Both the position numbers and the translations under genes were made by a program. A DNA stretch of 64,000 nt, from positions 310,001 to 374,000 of the forward strand of contig NZ_LWLN01000001.1 in NCBI RefSeq assembly GCF_001953745.1, written 5' to 3'. Every line of letters starts with the position of its first letter. Position 1 is the stretch's first letter. This stretch comes from Natrinema saccharevitans. Its GTDB lineage: Archaea > Halobacteriota > Halobacteria > Halobacteriales > Natrialbaceae. The notes beneath the pieces were generated by a model that was not told where the DNA came from, made no database searches, and saw only the letters and a list, made by a program, of their open reading frames with translations. Positions 8,207 to 15,500 of this stretch are shown here, piece by piece.

Positions 8207-8859
8207 CACGTTCGATCACCCCCTGAGCGTTCCTCGCCGAGCACGTCCTCGATCACTTGGGCACAGTTGGAAGTACCCGTACGTAAAGCTGTCCAAAGGT
8301 CCGGGGAATTGACGACGTCAGTGACTATCGATCGACGGCGCTCCGCCGGCACGTCGCGGGCCTTGAGTTCCGCGCGGAGTTCGCCACAGACCCACGCCAT
8401 CTCGCCGGCCCCCGAAAGCGTCTCCTCGAGTTCCTCGCGCAGGTACTTGCTCAGTACGGGCGCGGTGCCGCCGGTCGCGACGGCGACGGTCACCGGGTCC
8501 TCGCGGACGGTCGCGGGGACGACGACGCTGCCGACGTCGCGTTCTCCCGACCGGTCGGCTCGGTTGACCAACGCGCCCCGGTCGCGGGCCGCGTCGGCGA
8601 CGGCCTCGTTGACCGCCGCGTCGTCGGTCGCGGCGACGACCAGGGCGGGCTCGGTCCGCTCGAGCCACGCCGGGACGTCAGCGGGGTCGGGCGCGGCCCG
8701 GACCCGTTCGGCCGCGCCGAACTCGCGATCGGCGAAGGCCGGGCTGACGACGATCACCCGCGCCTCGCGGGCGAACCGCCGGGCCTTCCGGGCCCCGACG
8801 GGACCGCCGCCGAAGATCAGCACCGTCTCGTCCGTGAAATCGTGCAAGAGCGGTATCAT
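8206..8859 (-). CDS. precorrin-2 dehydrogenase / sirohydrochlorin ferrochelatase-like (Met8/CysG-N)
   Basis: 217 residues. It oxidises precorrin-2 to sirohydrochlorin with NAD, and in Met8-type enzymes can also insert iron to give siroheme. The Rossmann entry L-I-F-G-G-G-P-V-G-A-R-K near residue 14 is diagnostic. L-V-V-A-A-T-D-D and the V-A-V-A-T-G-G-T-A-P block follow as in Met8 and the N domain of CysG. The ATG at 8859 is chosen because upstream in-frame sequence belongs to the previous gene region and lacks homology. The gene sits 29 nt after the ahbAB fusion and overlaps hemA. The context supports siroheme-dependent heme synthesis. Confidence 0.93.
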   Translation of the reverse strand: MIPLLHDFTDETVLIFGGGPVGARKARRFAREARVIVVSPAFADREFGAAERVRAAPDPADVPAWLERTEPALVVAATDDAAVNEAVADAARDRGALVNRADRSGERDVGSVVVPATVREDPVTVAVATGGTAPVLSKYLREELEETLSGAGEMAWVCGELRAELKARDVPAERRRSIVTDVVNSPDLWTALRTGTSNCAQVIEDVLGEERSGGDRT

Positions 8860-8888
8860 TGTCGGTGATATAGCTCGGACGGACTCCG

Positions 8889-9971
8889 TTACCGCGCTCT
8901 GGTGTTCGCGTCCGCTCGCTCTGCCATCCGTATGCCGGTCTTCTTCAAGATCCGTGTCGAGTGCAAAGTATCCCAGTCGTCGGCTGTTACGTCCCAGTAC
9001 TCCTCCATCCGTTCCCGAACCTGTTCGACACGGCGCTGGCTCTCGGCCTCGCTGCGGCCGTGGGTCATCGCGAAGAAGTTGTACGGCCAGACGCCCTCGT
9101 GGCGCGGCCGCCGGTAACAGTGGGTCACGAACGGCAGTGCGGCGATTTCGGGACCGACCTCGGGAACGACCTCGTCGGGTACGTTCCAGACCGTCATGCC
9201 GTTCTCCGTGTACCCCAGCGCGTAGTGGTTCGGGACGACGCCGATCCGTCGGATCTTGCCCTCGCGTTCGAACCGTTTGACCGTCTCGAGGACCCACTCG
9301 CGGTCACGCCCGATCGCGTCGGCGACGTCGCCGTAGGGCGTTTCCGTTAGGGGCATGCCGTCCTGAATCTCGATCACGAGGTCGCGTTCGGCCGGCGAGA
9401 GCGTCGCCGCGTCGGTCGGCTCGACTTCGGGTCCAAGCTCCGAGCGATCGATGCCGGCCGCCTCGACGTCCCCGTCACCGTTCAGCGGGCCATCGACGTA
9501 GAACTTGGCTTCGACGCGGAACTCCCGGCGTTTCGGCAGGTTGTACGTCTCCTGGCCCGTCTCCGCCTCGATCTCGTCGAGGACCGCCGCGACGCGGTCC
9601 TCGTCGGCCACGCTCACGACGAACCAGACGTTGAGGTGAGGGTGTTCGCGCTCGTAGTTGTGTGCCACCTCGCGGTGGTCGTTGACCGCTTCGACGACCT
9701 CGTCGAACCGGTTCTCGGGAGCGTGCATGGCGACCAGCGTCGCCGCGCCGCCGATCTCCTGGGCGTTGACGAGCGGCCCGAACCGCGAGAGGACGTCCCG
9801 TTCGTCCAGGTCGCGGACCGTCTCGAGTAGTTCGGTGGCCGTGATGTCGACCCCGTGGCCGCGCATGGCGGCTGCCGCCGGTTCGAACGGTCGTTCCGTG
9901 ACGGGGAATCCGCCCTGATAGGCGTTGACGACCGCCCGCTCGCGCTCGGTGAGGTCGACGTCCGTACTCAT
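8889..9971 (-). CDS. siroheme decarboxylase, AhbA-AhbB fusion
   Basis: 360 residues, about twice the length of a single Ahb or NirD-type subunit. Two Lrp-like halves are visible. Residues 1-160 start with an HTH-like segment and contain H-N-Y-E-R-E-H-P-H-L-N-V-W-F. Residues 190-360 have R-I-G-V-V-P-N-H-Y-A-L-G-Y, then C-Y-R-R-P and W-P-Y-N-F-F-A-M-T-H. The conserved H-Y and arginine-rich motifs are those of enzymes that convert siroheme to 12,18-didecarboxysiroheme. Such proteins are often mis-annotated as Lrp/AsnC regulators. It is the first gene of the heme operon, and the ATG at 9971 defines a clean N terminus. Confidence 0.9.
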   Translation of the reverse strand: MSTDVDLTERERAVVNAYQGGFPVTERPFEPAAAAMRGHGVDITATELLETVRDLDERDVLSRFGPLVNAQEIGGAATLVAMHAPENRFDEVVEAVNDHREVAHNYEREHPHLNVWFVVSVADEDRVAAVLDEIEAETGQETYNLPKRREFRVEAKFYVDGPLNGDGDVEAAGIDRSELGPEVEPTDAATLSPAERDLVIEIQDGMPLTETPYGDVADAIGRDREWVLETVKRFEREGKIRRIGVVPNHYALGYTENGMTVWNVPDEVVPEVGPEIAALPFVTHCYRRPRHEGVWPYNFFAMTHGRSEAESQRRVEQVRERMEEYWDVTADDWDTLHSTRILKKTGIRMAERADANTRAR

Positions 9972-10083
9972 ACGAGAACCTCGGGACTGACGGAGTATAA
10001 GGGGATTGGAACGGCTGCTCGGTTCCGTACCACTCGATGACGGTCGATGCAAGGATGAATCGTACCGAGGATTAACGGGAGTT

Positions 10084-10567
10084 ATGTTGTCAGGTATAGA
10101 ACAACGTCGCGTCGTCAGGGAGAGGTACCGTCGATAGCAATCGCGGCGGTCGCGGGGTGTCTCGGCGACTCCGTGGGGTCGAACGGCGAGTCCGAGCGGC
10201 CTCCGATCGAGGAGGTCGAACTCTCGATTTTCGACGTCCGCAAACCGGATACCGGGCTGCAGAGCGCCACGCTCCCGGTCATCCCCGAACTCGAGAATCC
10301 GACCGACGTGGATATCCCGTCGACGTCGGGCGAATTCGACGTCTCGATCGACGGGGAAACGGTGGTCACGGCGGAACCGTCTGTGAACACGCTCGAGTCG
10401 GGCGAGACGGGAAGGCGAATCTGGATCTCGTCGTCGAATACGCCGACGGCCGATCGGCCGTCGCCGACGCGCTTCGGAGCGGCCGTTTCCGGCTCGAAAT
10501 GATCGGCAGGATCCGTTCGGAGGGCGCGACCGAGAGCGTCTCACTGTCGCACGAGTACGGCCGATAA
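10084..10567 (+). pseudogene. lipoprotein gene (LEA14-like), two frameshifts
   Basis: The reading moves through three frames. An ATG at 10084 opens a short frame. A second frame, from about 10125, gives a lipobox context I-A-A-V-A-G-C-L-G-D and a domain ending L-E-S-G-E-T-G. The last part only makes sense one frame over, as K-A-N-L-D-L-V-V-E-Y-A-D-G-R-S and onward to H-E-Y-G-R and the TAA at 10565. One extra A in the run near 10409-10412 would rejoin the last two parts. The whole would be a Tat-type haloarchaeal lipoprotein of the LEA14-like kind. It is decayed or contains sequencing errors. Confidence 0.65.
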
Positions 10568-10594
10568 CGGGTGTCGTCGGTACCTGTCGGGCAG

Positions 10595-11011
10595 CTACTC
10601 GCCTTCGACGCCGGTCACGTCGAATCCCAACTCGCGGATCTCCTCGAGGATGGCCTCGTGGTCGGCCGTTGCCCGGTAGTAGATGACGATGTCGAAACTG
10701 CCCTCGCGCAGCAGTTGCTGGCACTCCCAGACGAACTCCTCGTCGTCCAGCGTCAGACCCTGGTGCTGGTTCGAGGAGAAGTCGGGGTCGTCGTTGCCCG
10801 AGTAGACGTAACAGTCCGTCGGGTCGTGGCCGGAGTGTTCGGCGATGACGTCGCCGACGTCGATCGTCGCCTGCATCATCTTGACGTCTTCCTGGCCGTC
10901 GTAGTCGGTGTGGACGATTGCCCCGTTGAGTTCGATCTCGCCGGGCTCGAGCAGCGCCTTGGTCCGCTGGTAGAGGTCCTCGTCGACGGGCCGGTGGTTT
11001 GCGTCTGCCAT
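10595..11011 (-). CDS. conserved haloarchaeal protein (probably DUF5778 family)
   Basis: 138 acidic residues with no membrane or signal segment. Conserved blocks are D-L-Y-Q-R-T-K-A-L-L-E-P-G, G-N-D-D-P-D-F-S-S-N-Q-H-Q-G-L-T and E-E-F-V-W-E-C-Q-Q-L-L-R. They match my recollection of a Halobacteria-specific family, with histidine and asparagine residues strongly kept (S-N-Q-H-Q). An enzymatic role is possible but unproven. It is transcribed away from the cis-prenyltransferase gene at 11178, with which it shares an intergenic region of about 165 bp. Confidence 0.75.
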   Translation of the reverse strand: MADANHRPVDEDLYQRTKALLEPGEIELNGAIVHTDYDGQEDVKMMQATIDVGDVIAEHSGHDPTDCYVYSGNDDPDFSSNQHQGLTLDDEEFVWECQQLLREGSFDIVIYYRATADHEAILEEIRELGFDVTGVEGE

Positions 11012-11177
11012 TGTCAGAACCGAGAGGGGCCGGCCCCAAAGCCGTCACGGTTCGGACGGGGCGATCGACCCGTCGTTCGACGGGATTTCAATCGTATAGA
11101 CACGCGATACCAAACCAGTCTCGCGCTCGGAGAGTAACACGCAAGACACATAGTCGTCGCTGACCTTTCTCGGAGTA

Positions 11178-12110
11178 ATGAAGCGGTGGCTCCGAAAACG
11201 CGTCGACGCGGCGTACGAGCGGCTGCTCTCTCGCGAGGTCTCGGGTGCGCCGACCCACGTCGCCGTGATTCAGGACGGCAACCGACGGTACGCCCGCAAG
11301 CGGGGCGGCGATGCCCACGAGGGCCACCGCGCGGGGGCCGAGACGACCGAACGCGTCCTCGAGTGGTGCCAGGAGATCGGCGTCGAGGAACTGACGCTGT
11401 ATACCTTCTCGACGGAGAATTTCGATCGGCCAGCCGAGCAAAAGGAGGCGCTGTTCGATCTCCTCTGTGAAAAGCTGCGAGAGTTCGCCGACGCCGACCG
11501 CGTCCACGAGAACGAGGTCAGTATCCGCGCGATCGGCGAAATCGACATGCTTCCCGAGCGAGTCCGAGACGCGGTCGACTACGCCGAACGGCGCACTCGC
11601 GGCTACGATCAGTTCGTTCTCAACATTGCGCTCGCTTACGGCGGTCGCTCGCGACTGCTCGAGGCCACCCGCGGAGTCGCCGCGGACGTGGAGGCGGGCG
11701 ACCTCGACCCCGAGGAGATCGACATCGAGGACATCGAACGCCGGCTATACGACCGGCCGATCCGGGACGTCGACCTGATAATTCGACCCGCCGGCGAAGA
11801 GCGCACCTCGAACTTCCTGCCCTGGCACGCCAACGGCAACGAGGCCGCGGTCTTCTTCTGTACGCCCTACTGGCCGGAGTTCTCCAAGGCCGACTTCCTG
11901 CGGGGGATCCGCACCTACGAACACCGCGCGGAATCGTGGCGGCGGACCCGCGCCCGGCGCGCGCTGGCCCTGCTGGGTGCCGTCAGCGAGACGGAACTCG
12001 CCGAGGCCCGGGCGATCGTCGACCGGTTTCGCGACTCCCTGCCCTCCGCCGAACGGCCCGACGCCGGCGATCTCGAGGGCGGCGACTCGGGCGGTCAGGC
12101 CGCGGACTGA
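11178..12110 (+). CDS. uppS: cis-prenyltransferase, catalytic subunit (UppS family)
   Basis: 310 residues. It condenses isopentenyl diphosphate in cis configuration onto an allylic primer to make polyprenyl (dolichol-type) carrier lipid precursors. The substrate-binding motif H-V-A-V-I-Q-D-G-N-R-R is present, with the catalytic aspartate at 33, and T-L-Y-T-F-S-T-E-N-F is a second family block. The C-terminal region D-L-I-I-R-P-A-G-E-E-R-T-S-N-F is present, but the usual W-Q-x-x-Y-x-E continuation is replaced by W-H-A-N-G-N-E. No RxG motif occurs in the acidic C-terminal tail. It may therefore need the partner encoded at 12574-13206. Confidence 0.92.
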   Translation: MKRWLRKRVDAAYERLLSREVSGAPTHVAVIQDGNRRYARKRGGDAHEGHRAGAETTERVLEWCQEIGVEELTLYTFSTENFDRPAEQKEALFDLLCEKLREFADADRVHENEVSIRAIGEIDMLPERVRDAVDYAERRTRGYDQFVLNIALAYGGRSRLLEATRGVAADVEAGDLDPEEIDIEDIERRLYDRPIRDVDLIIRPAGEERTSNFLPWHANGNEAAVFFCTPYWPEFSKADFLRGIRTYEHRAESWRRTRARRALALLGAVSETELAEARAIVDRFRDSLPSAERPDAGDLEGGDSGGQAAD

Positions 12111-12191
12111 CCGCGCCGGATCCCGTCGCCGCTAACGACTATTTCAGCCACCACAAGGCATTTCACTGTCATTATGGCAGCAGTAGTCGTG

Positions 12192-12566
12192 ATGGCGACT
12201 CCGAACACCGCCCCGCCAGTCGACGTCGAACGGTTCGTTCGGCTGACGAACGTACCGCTCGACGAGGCGTACGCGCTCCTCGCGAACGCACGGACGCGAC
12301 TCGCCTTGCACGCGCTGTCGGCAGCCGAACCACCGGTTTCGGTCACCGAATTGGCCGCCGTCGTCGCCGACCGGGACGACGCCGACGAGCGGACCGTCGA
12401 AGCGTCGCTCGTCCACGTCGTCCTCCCGAAACTCGCGGGCGCGAACGTGCTCGAGTACGACGGCGAGACCGGCCTGATCCGGCTCGAGCGACCCGTCGTC
12501 GCGGCCGCCGAGCCGTTCGCGGACCCGTCGCGTCCCGAGCGATCGGGGCCGAACGCCTCCCCGTGA
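12192..12566 (+). CDS. DUF7344-type HTH protein
   Basis: 124 residues from the ATG at 12192; an in-frame ATG six codons earlier (12174) is an alternative. It has the arrangement A-N-A-R-T-R-L-A-L-H-A-L, then T-E-L-A-A-V-V-A, then a long helix V-E-A-S-L-V-H-V-V-L-P-K-L and a wing Y-D-G-E-T-G-L-I-R-L. This is the winged-HTH pattern shared by haloarchaeal DUF7344 proteins; a relative lies at 17184-17552. It is likely a DNA-binding regulator of unknown target. It lies between the two cis-prenyltransferase genes, but no functional link can be seen. Confidence 0.75.
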   Translation: MATPNTAPPVDVERFVRLTNVPLDEAYALLANARTRLALHALSAAEPPVSVTELAAVVADRDDADERTVEASLVHVVLPKLAGANVLEYDGETGLIRLERPVVAAAEPFADPSRPERSGPNASP

Positions 12567-12573
12567 GCCGCGA

Positions 12574-13206
12574 TCAGCGACCGAACCGTCGCGACCGATT
12601 ACAGTACTCCCGGACCGCCCGGAGGAAGTCCCGCTTGCGGAAGTCCCGCCAGTTCACGTCGGTGAAGTACAGTTCCGAGTAGACCGACTGCCAGATCATG
12701 AAATCCGAGAGCCGTTCGGCCCCGGTCTTGATCACCAGATCCGGTTCCGACGGGAAGACCAGGTGGTCCTCGACGCGGTCGTCGTCGATCTCGTCGGGCG
12801 CTAACTCGCCCGCATCGACCCGTTCGGCCAGCGTTCGGACCGCGCTGGTGAACTCGTGTTTGCCGCCGAGTCCGATCCCGATCCGAATCGGCGCGTCGGC
12901 CCGCGCCTGATCGCCCGGACCCCGAACCGCGACCGGCCGGGGCGCGTCGATCGTCTCGAGTTCCCGCTGGAGGGCCGGCACCGCGGCCTCGTCGAGGACG
13001 CTCACGTAGACCGTGATCTGCGACGCGTACTCCGTGGCCCACTCGAAGAAGTCGGTCAGCGTCTCGTAGGCCCCCCGCTCCAGGAGATCGCGCTCGGTGA
13101 TCACGAGCGCGACGTGATCGGGCGGGTCGCCGTCGTGACGACGGATCCGAAAGGCGAGGTACCGTTCGTACAGTCCCACACCGGCGATTTTCTCGGCGGC
13201 AGCCAT
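12574..13206 (-). CDS. cis-prenyltransferase-like protein lacking the catalytic Asp (NgBR-like subunit)
   Basis: 210 residues from the ATG at 13206. The C-terminal half is clearly UppS-like: E-P-D-L-V-I-K-T-G-A-E-R-L-S-D-F-M, then W-Q-S-V-Y-S-E-L-Y-F and D-F-R-K-R-D-F-L-R. The N-terminal D-G-N-R-R motif that carries the catalytic aspartate is replaced by H-V-A-L-V-I-T-E-R-D-L. The protein ends R-R-F-G-R, an RxG-type motif at the extreme C terminus. This is the make-up of the accessory subunit of heteromeric cis-prenyltransferases (NgBR/Nus1 type, also reported in Methanosarcina). Its likely partner is the enzyme at 11178. Confidence 0.8.
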   Translation of the reverse strand: MAAAEKIAGVGLYERYLAFRIRRHDGDPPDHVALVITERDLLERGAYETLTDFFEWATEYASQITVYVSVLDEAAVPALQRELETIDAPRPVAVRGPGDQARADAPIRIGIGLGGKHEFTSAVRTLAERVDAGELAPDEIDDDRVEDHLVFPSEPDLVIKTGAERLSDFMIWQSVYSELYFTDVNWRDFRKRDFLRAVREYCNRSRRFGR

Positions 13207-13329
13207 ACCGGTTACGGGTTCGGACCGACCGTTCGACGGCCGGCCAATTTCCACGGAGTGGACCGCTGAGTGCGGTAATACCCGCCTCGAGCGGGTTCAC
13301 GAACCGTCAACTACCCCTCCCTACTTCGC

Positions 13330-13690
13330 TCACCCTGACGGGTTCGCTCGTTGAGGGTGGGGCTTGTCGGTGGACTCCGCCTCTGACTCTGTAACAGCGT
13401 ACGAGACAAACCCTCGGTTCGGCGTCACCGTCCCCGACTTCAGGGTAAGTTGACTGTTGCCCGTCCGCCGTGAGTCGTGTAGCCCGCGACGGACAAACCG
13501 CCAGCCCACGTTCTTCGCCGCGTTATACTCTGCATTCGCCGTTGCACCGCACTTCCCACACTCGAAGAAGTCCCGTTCCGTTCGGTTGCCATCGCTGGTC
13601 TGGCCGCACTCGCAACACCGCTTCGACGTGTTCTCGGGGACTCGGCTTCGGCCTGCGTTGCTCCTTGCTGACGGAGACTCCGCGCTACCG
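13330..13690 (-). pseudogene. tnpB C-terminal remnant (IS1341/IS605 type)
   Basis: Only the last roughly 115 residues of a TnpB remain. The zinc ribbon is C-C-E-C-G and C-G-K-C-G. The end of the RuvC fold reads T-A-N-A-E-Y-N-A-A-K-N-V, where the family's catalytic aspartate (normally N-A-D-Y-N-A-A-K-N) is glutamate. The usual tail follows and stops at 13330. The N-terminal three quarters are gone, joined upstream to the DUF92 gene region. The downstream flank (13285-13330) holds a short hairpin and inverted GTTCAC/GTGAAC-like ends, probably the old right end of the element. Confidence 0.8.
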
Positions 13691-13728
13691 CACAGTTGAA
13701 GTAACCGCCACAGAAAGGGACCGGTATC

Positions 13729-15054
13729 GTGACAGCACCCGTTGGGCGAGCCGGCGTGTTCGCGGCGCTCTGTACGCTCTCGCTCGCCGTTCCCCTCTTC
13801 GGTCCGCAGGTCGGTGCCGGCGTCGCCGGCGTCGTCCTGCTCGGGGCCTATCTCGTCCCCGAGGGGCCGCTGTTCGATCTGCTCGCCTATCCGGGCGACT
13901 ACGAGGACGCCCGGCTGTACGGCCTGATCACGTTCGTCCTCGCGGGGGTGGCGCTCGGGCTCATCGCGACCGCGGCGTCGATGTCGGTCGCCGTCTTCGT
14001 CGGAACGATCCTGCTGGTCGGCTACGGCAACCTCGGCGAGCAACTCGTCAGGCTCCGGACGGACAGCGACGTCGTTCGCGTCGCCGGCTTCTGTCTCGCG
14101 GGGAGCGCGGCGGCCGTCGCCGGACTGGCGGGGACGCGGGCCCTCGCCGGCGATCCCGTCGCCACGGCGCTGCCGGTCGTCGTCTTTCTGGCCGCCAGCG
14201 GCGCCTTCCTCGCCGCGTTGCTCCGGGACATGCTGTTGCGGTCCGACGACCCGATCGTCGTCCTCTCGGTCGGCCTCCTGCTGTGGCTGCTCGCCGAACT
14301 CGGCCCCTCGGTCGGCCGCCTCGAGATCGTCGTCGCACTCGCGGTCACGGTCGCGCTCGGCTACGCGTCCTACTCCCTCGAGACGGCCTCGGTCGCCGGG
14401 ATGCTCACCGGCGTCTTACTCGTCTTGCTGACGATCGTCCTCGGAGGGTACGGCTGGGTCGCCGTCCTCGTTTCCTTCTTCGCCATCGGCGGCCTCTCGA
14501 CGAAGTTCCGGTACGACCGCAAGACCGAACTCGGCGTCGCCGAGGACAACAACGGGGCCCGCGGCAGCGGCAACGTCCTGGGCAACGCCGCGGTCGCGCT
14601 CGTCGCCGTCCTCGGCTACGCGGCCAGCGACGCCGGGTTGCTCCCCTACGAACCGGAACTGTTCCTCTTTGCCTTCGCCGGATCGATCGCGACCGCGATG
14701 AGCGACACCCTCTCGAGCGAGATCGGCAGCGTCTTCGATCGACCCCGACTGATCACGACGCTGGAACCGGTCGAGCCCGGCACCGACGGCGGCGTCACCT
14801 GGCAGGGCGAACTCGCCGGCCTCACGGGCGCGGTCGTCGTCGCCGCCATCGCCGCCGGCGTCTTCCCCGAGATCGACCTCGTCGGCGGGGCGATCGTCGC
14901 CGCGGCCGGCGTCGTCGGGATGACCGTCGACAGCCTCCTCGGGGCGACCCTCGAGGGACCCCTGCTGGGCAACCAGAGCGTGAATTTCTTCGCGACGCTG
15001 TCCGGCGCGCTCGCCAGCGCCGCGCTGGTGGTCGTCGTTCCCCTCCTCGGCTGA
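13729..15054 (+). CDS. DUF92 family membrane protein (phytyl-phosphate kinase VTE6-like)
   Basis: 441 residues, very hydrophobic, with about 10-12 predicted membrane segments. The C-terminal half carries the DUF92 hallmark D-N-N-G-A-R-G-S-G-N-V-L-G-N and M-S-D-T-L-S-S-E-I-G. DUF92 proteins resemble the plant phytyl-phosphate kinase VTE6 and CTP-dependent polyprenol kinases, so a polyprenyl-(phosphate) kinase role is plausible. The extended N-terminal membrane region (residues 1-200) is typical of the haloarchaeal versions. The GTG start at 13729 is preferred, since upstream sequence is tnpB debris. A role in prenyl-lipid recycling would fit the nearby prenyltransferases, but that is inference. 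Confidence 0.85.
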   Translation: MTAPVGRAGVFAALCTLSLAVPLFGPQVGAGVAGVVLLGAYLVPEGPLFDLLAYPGDYEDARLYGLITFVLAGVALGLIATAASMSVAVFVGTILLVGYGNLGEQLVRLRTDSDVVRVAGFCLAGSAAAVAGLAGTRALAGDPVATALPVVVFLAASGAFLAALLRDMLLRSDDPIVVLSVGLLLWLLAELGPSVGRLEIVVALAVTVALGYASYSLETASVAGMLTGVLLVLLTIVLGGYGWVAVLVSFFAIGGLSTKFRYDRKTELGVAEDNNGARGSGNVLGNAAVALVAVLGYAASDAGLLPYEPELFLFAFAGSIATAMSDTLSSEIGSVFDRPRLITTLEPVEPGTDGGVTWQGELAGLTGAVVVAAIAAGVFPEIDLVGGAIVAAAGVVGMTVDSLLGATLEGPLLGNQSVNFFATLSGALASAALVVVVPLLG

Positions 15055-15177
15055 CGCCAGTGACTGCGCTTCGGGACGGAAGACCGCGAAAAGAGTCCGA
15101 CGGTCCCCTGTCAGTCACTGCCGGTGGAACCGCGACCGCCATGGGTCCCACCGTGGAACTCGGGACAGCAACCCGTC

Positions 15178-15354
15178 TCAGTCGTCAGCAGTCGAGAACG
15201 ACGACGGCTCCTCGAGCGACTGTTCGGACTGTTCCTCGATACCGAGTCGATCGTTGGCCCGCACCTGTCCCCCGGCAGCGGTCGTCGTCGCCCACAGGGT
15301 CACGAGAACCCAGACGCCGAGCAGTGCGAGCGCAGCGGTCGCGGGTGGTGCCAT
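15178..15354 (-). CDS. small single-pass membrane protein, unknown
   Basis: 58 codons with strong haloarchaeal third-position bias. It begins M-A-P-P-A-T-A-A-L-A-L-L-G-V-W-V-L-V-T-L, one hydrophobic helix at residues 5-25, followed by an acidic, serine-rich cytoplasmic or external tail that ends S-T-A-D-D. It is convergent with the DUF92 gene and upstream of nothing on its own strand except that gene's 3' end. Function is unknown. The case rests on codon bias plus a coherent helix-tail layout. Confidence 0.6.
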   Translation of the reverse strand: MAPPATAALALLGVWVLVTLWATTTAAGGQVRANDRLGIEEQSEQSLEEPSSFSTADD

Positions 15355-15424
15355 TATCGGCCGCTCGGTACTCCCCGCGTATCAACGGTTCGGACCGCTC
15401 CCGACCGGTGAGAACTCGCTCGTC

Positions 15425-15500
15425 GGCACTAAACGGCACTGTACACCCGATCGCACGGCCACATTGCGAGCGGTGTGTAACTCGTTTCAGCGGTCACGAT
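15425..15500. repeat. palindromic repeat element, copy 2 (degenerate left arm)
   Basis: The right arm is gcggtgtgtaactcgtttcagcgg followed by tcacga, in pieces at 15470-15497. It matches the right arms of copies 1 and 5. The left arm (tgtacacccgatcgc, 15440-15454) pairs with the inner part only. The arm overlaps the end of dnaG: the dnaG stop codon (15487-15489, TGA) is part of the repeat's ctgaaac motif read on the minus strand. Confidence 0.75.

Noticed and set aside
8889..9971. Lrp/AsnC-type transcriptional regulator
   Set aside because: The two-half layout, the conserved H-Y and W-P-Y-N-F-F motifs and the heme operon context fit a siroheme decarboxylase better.
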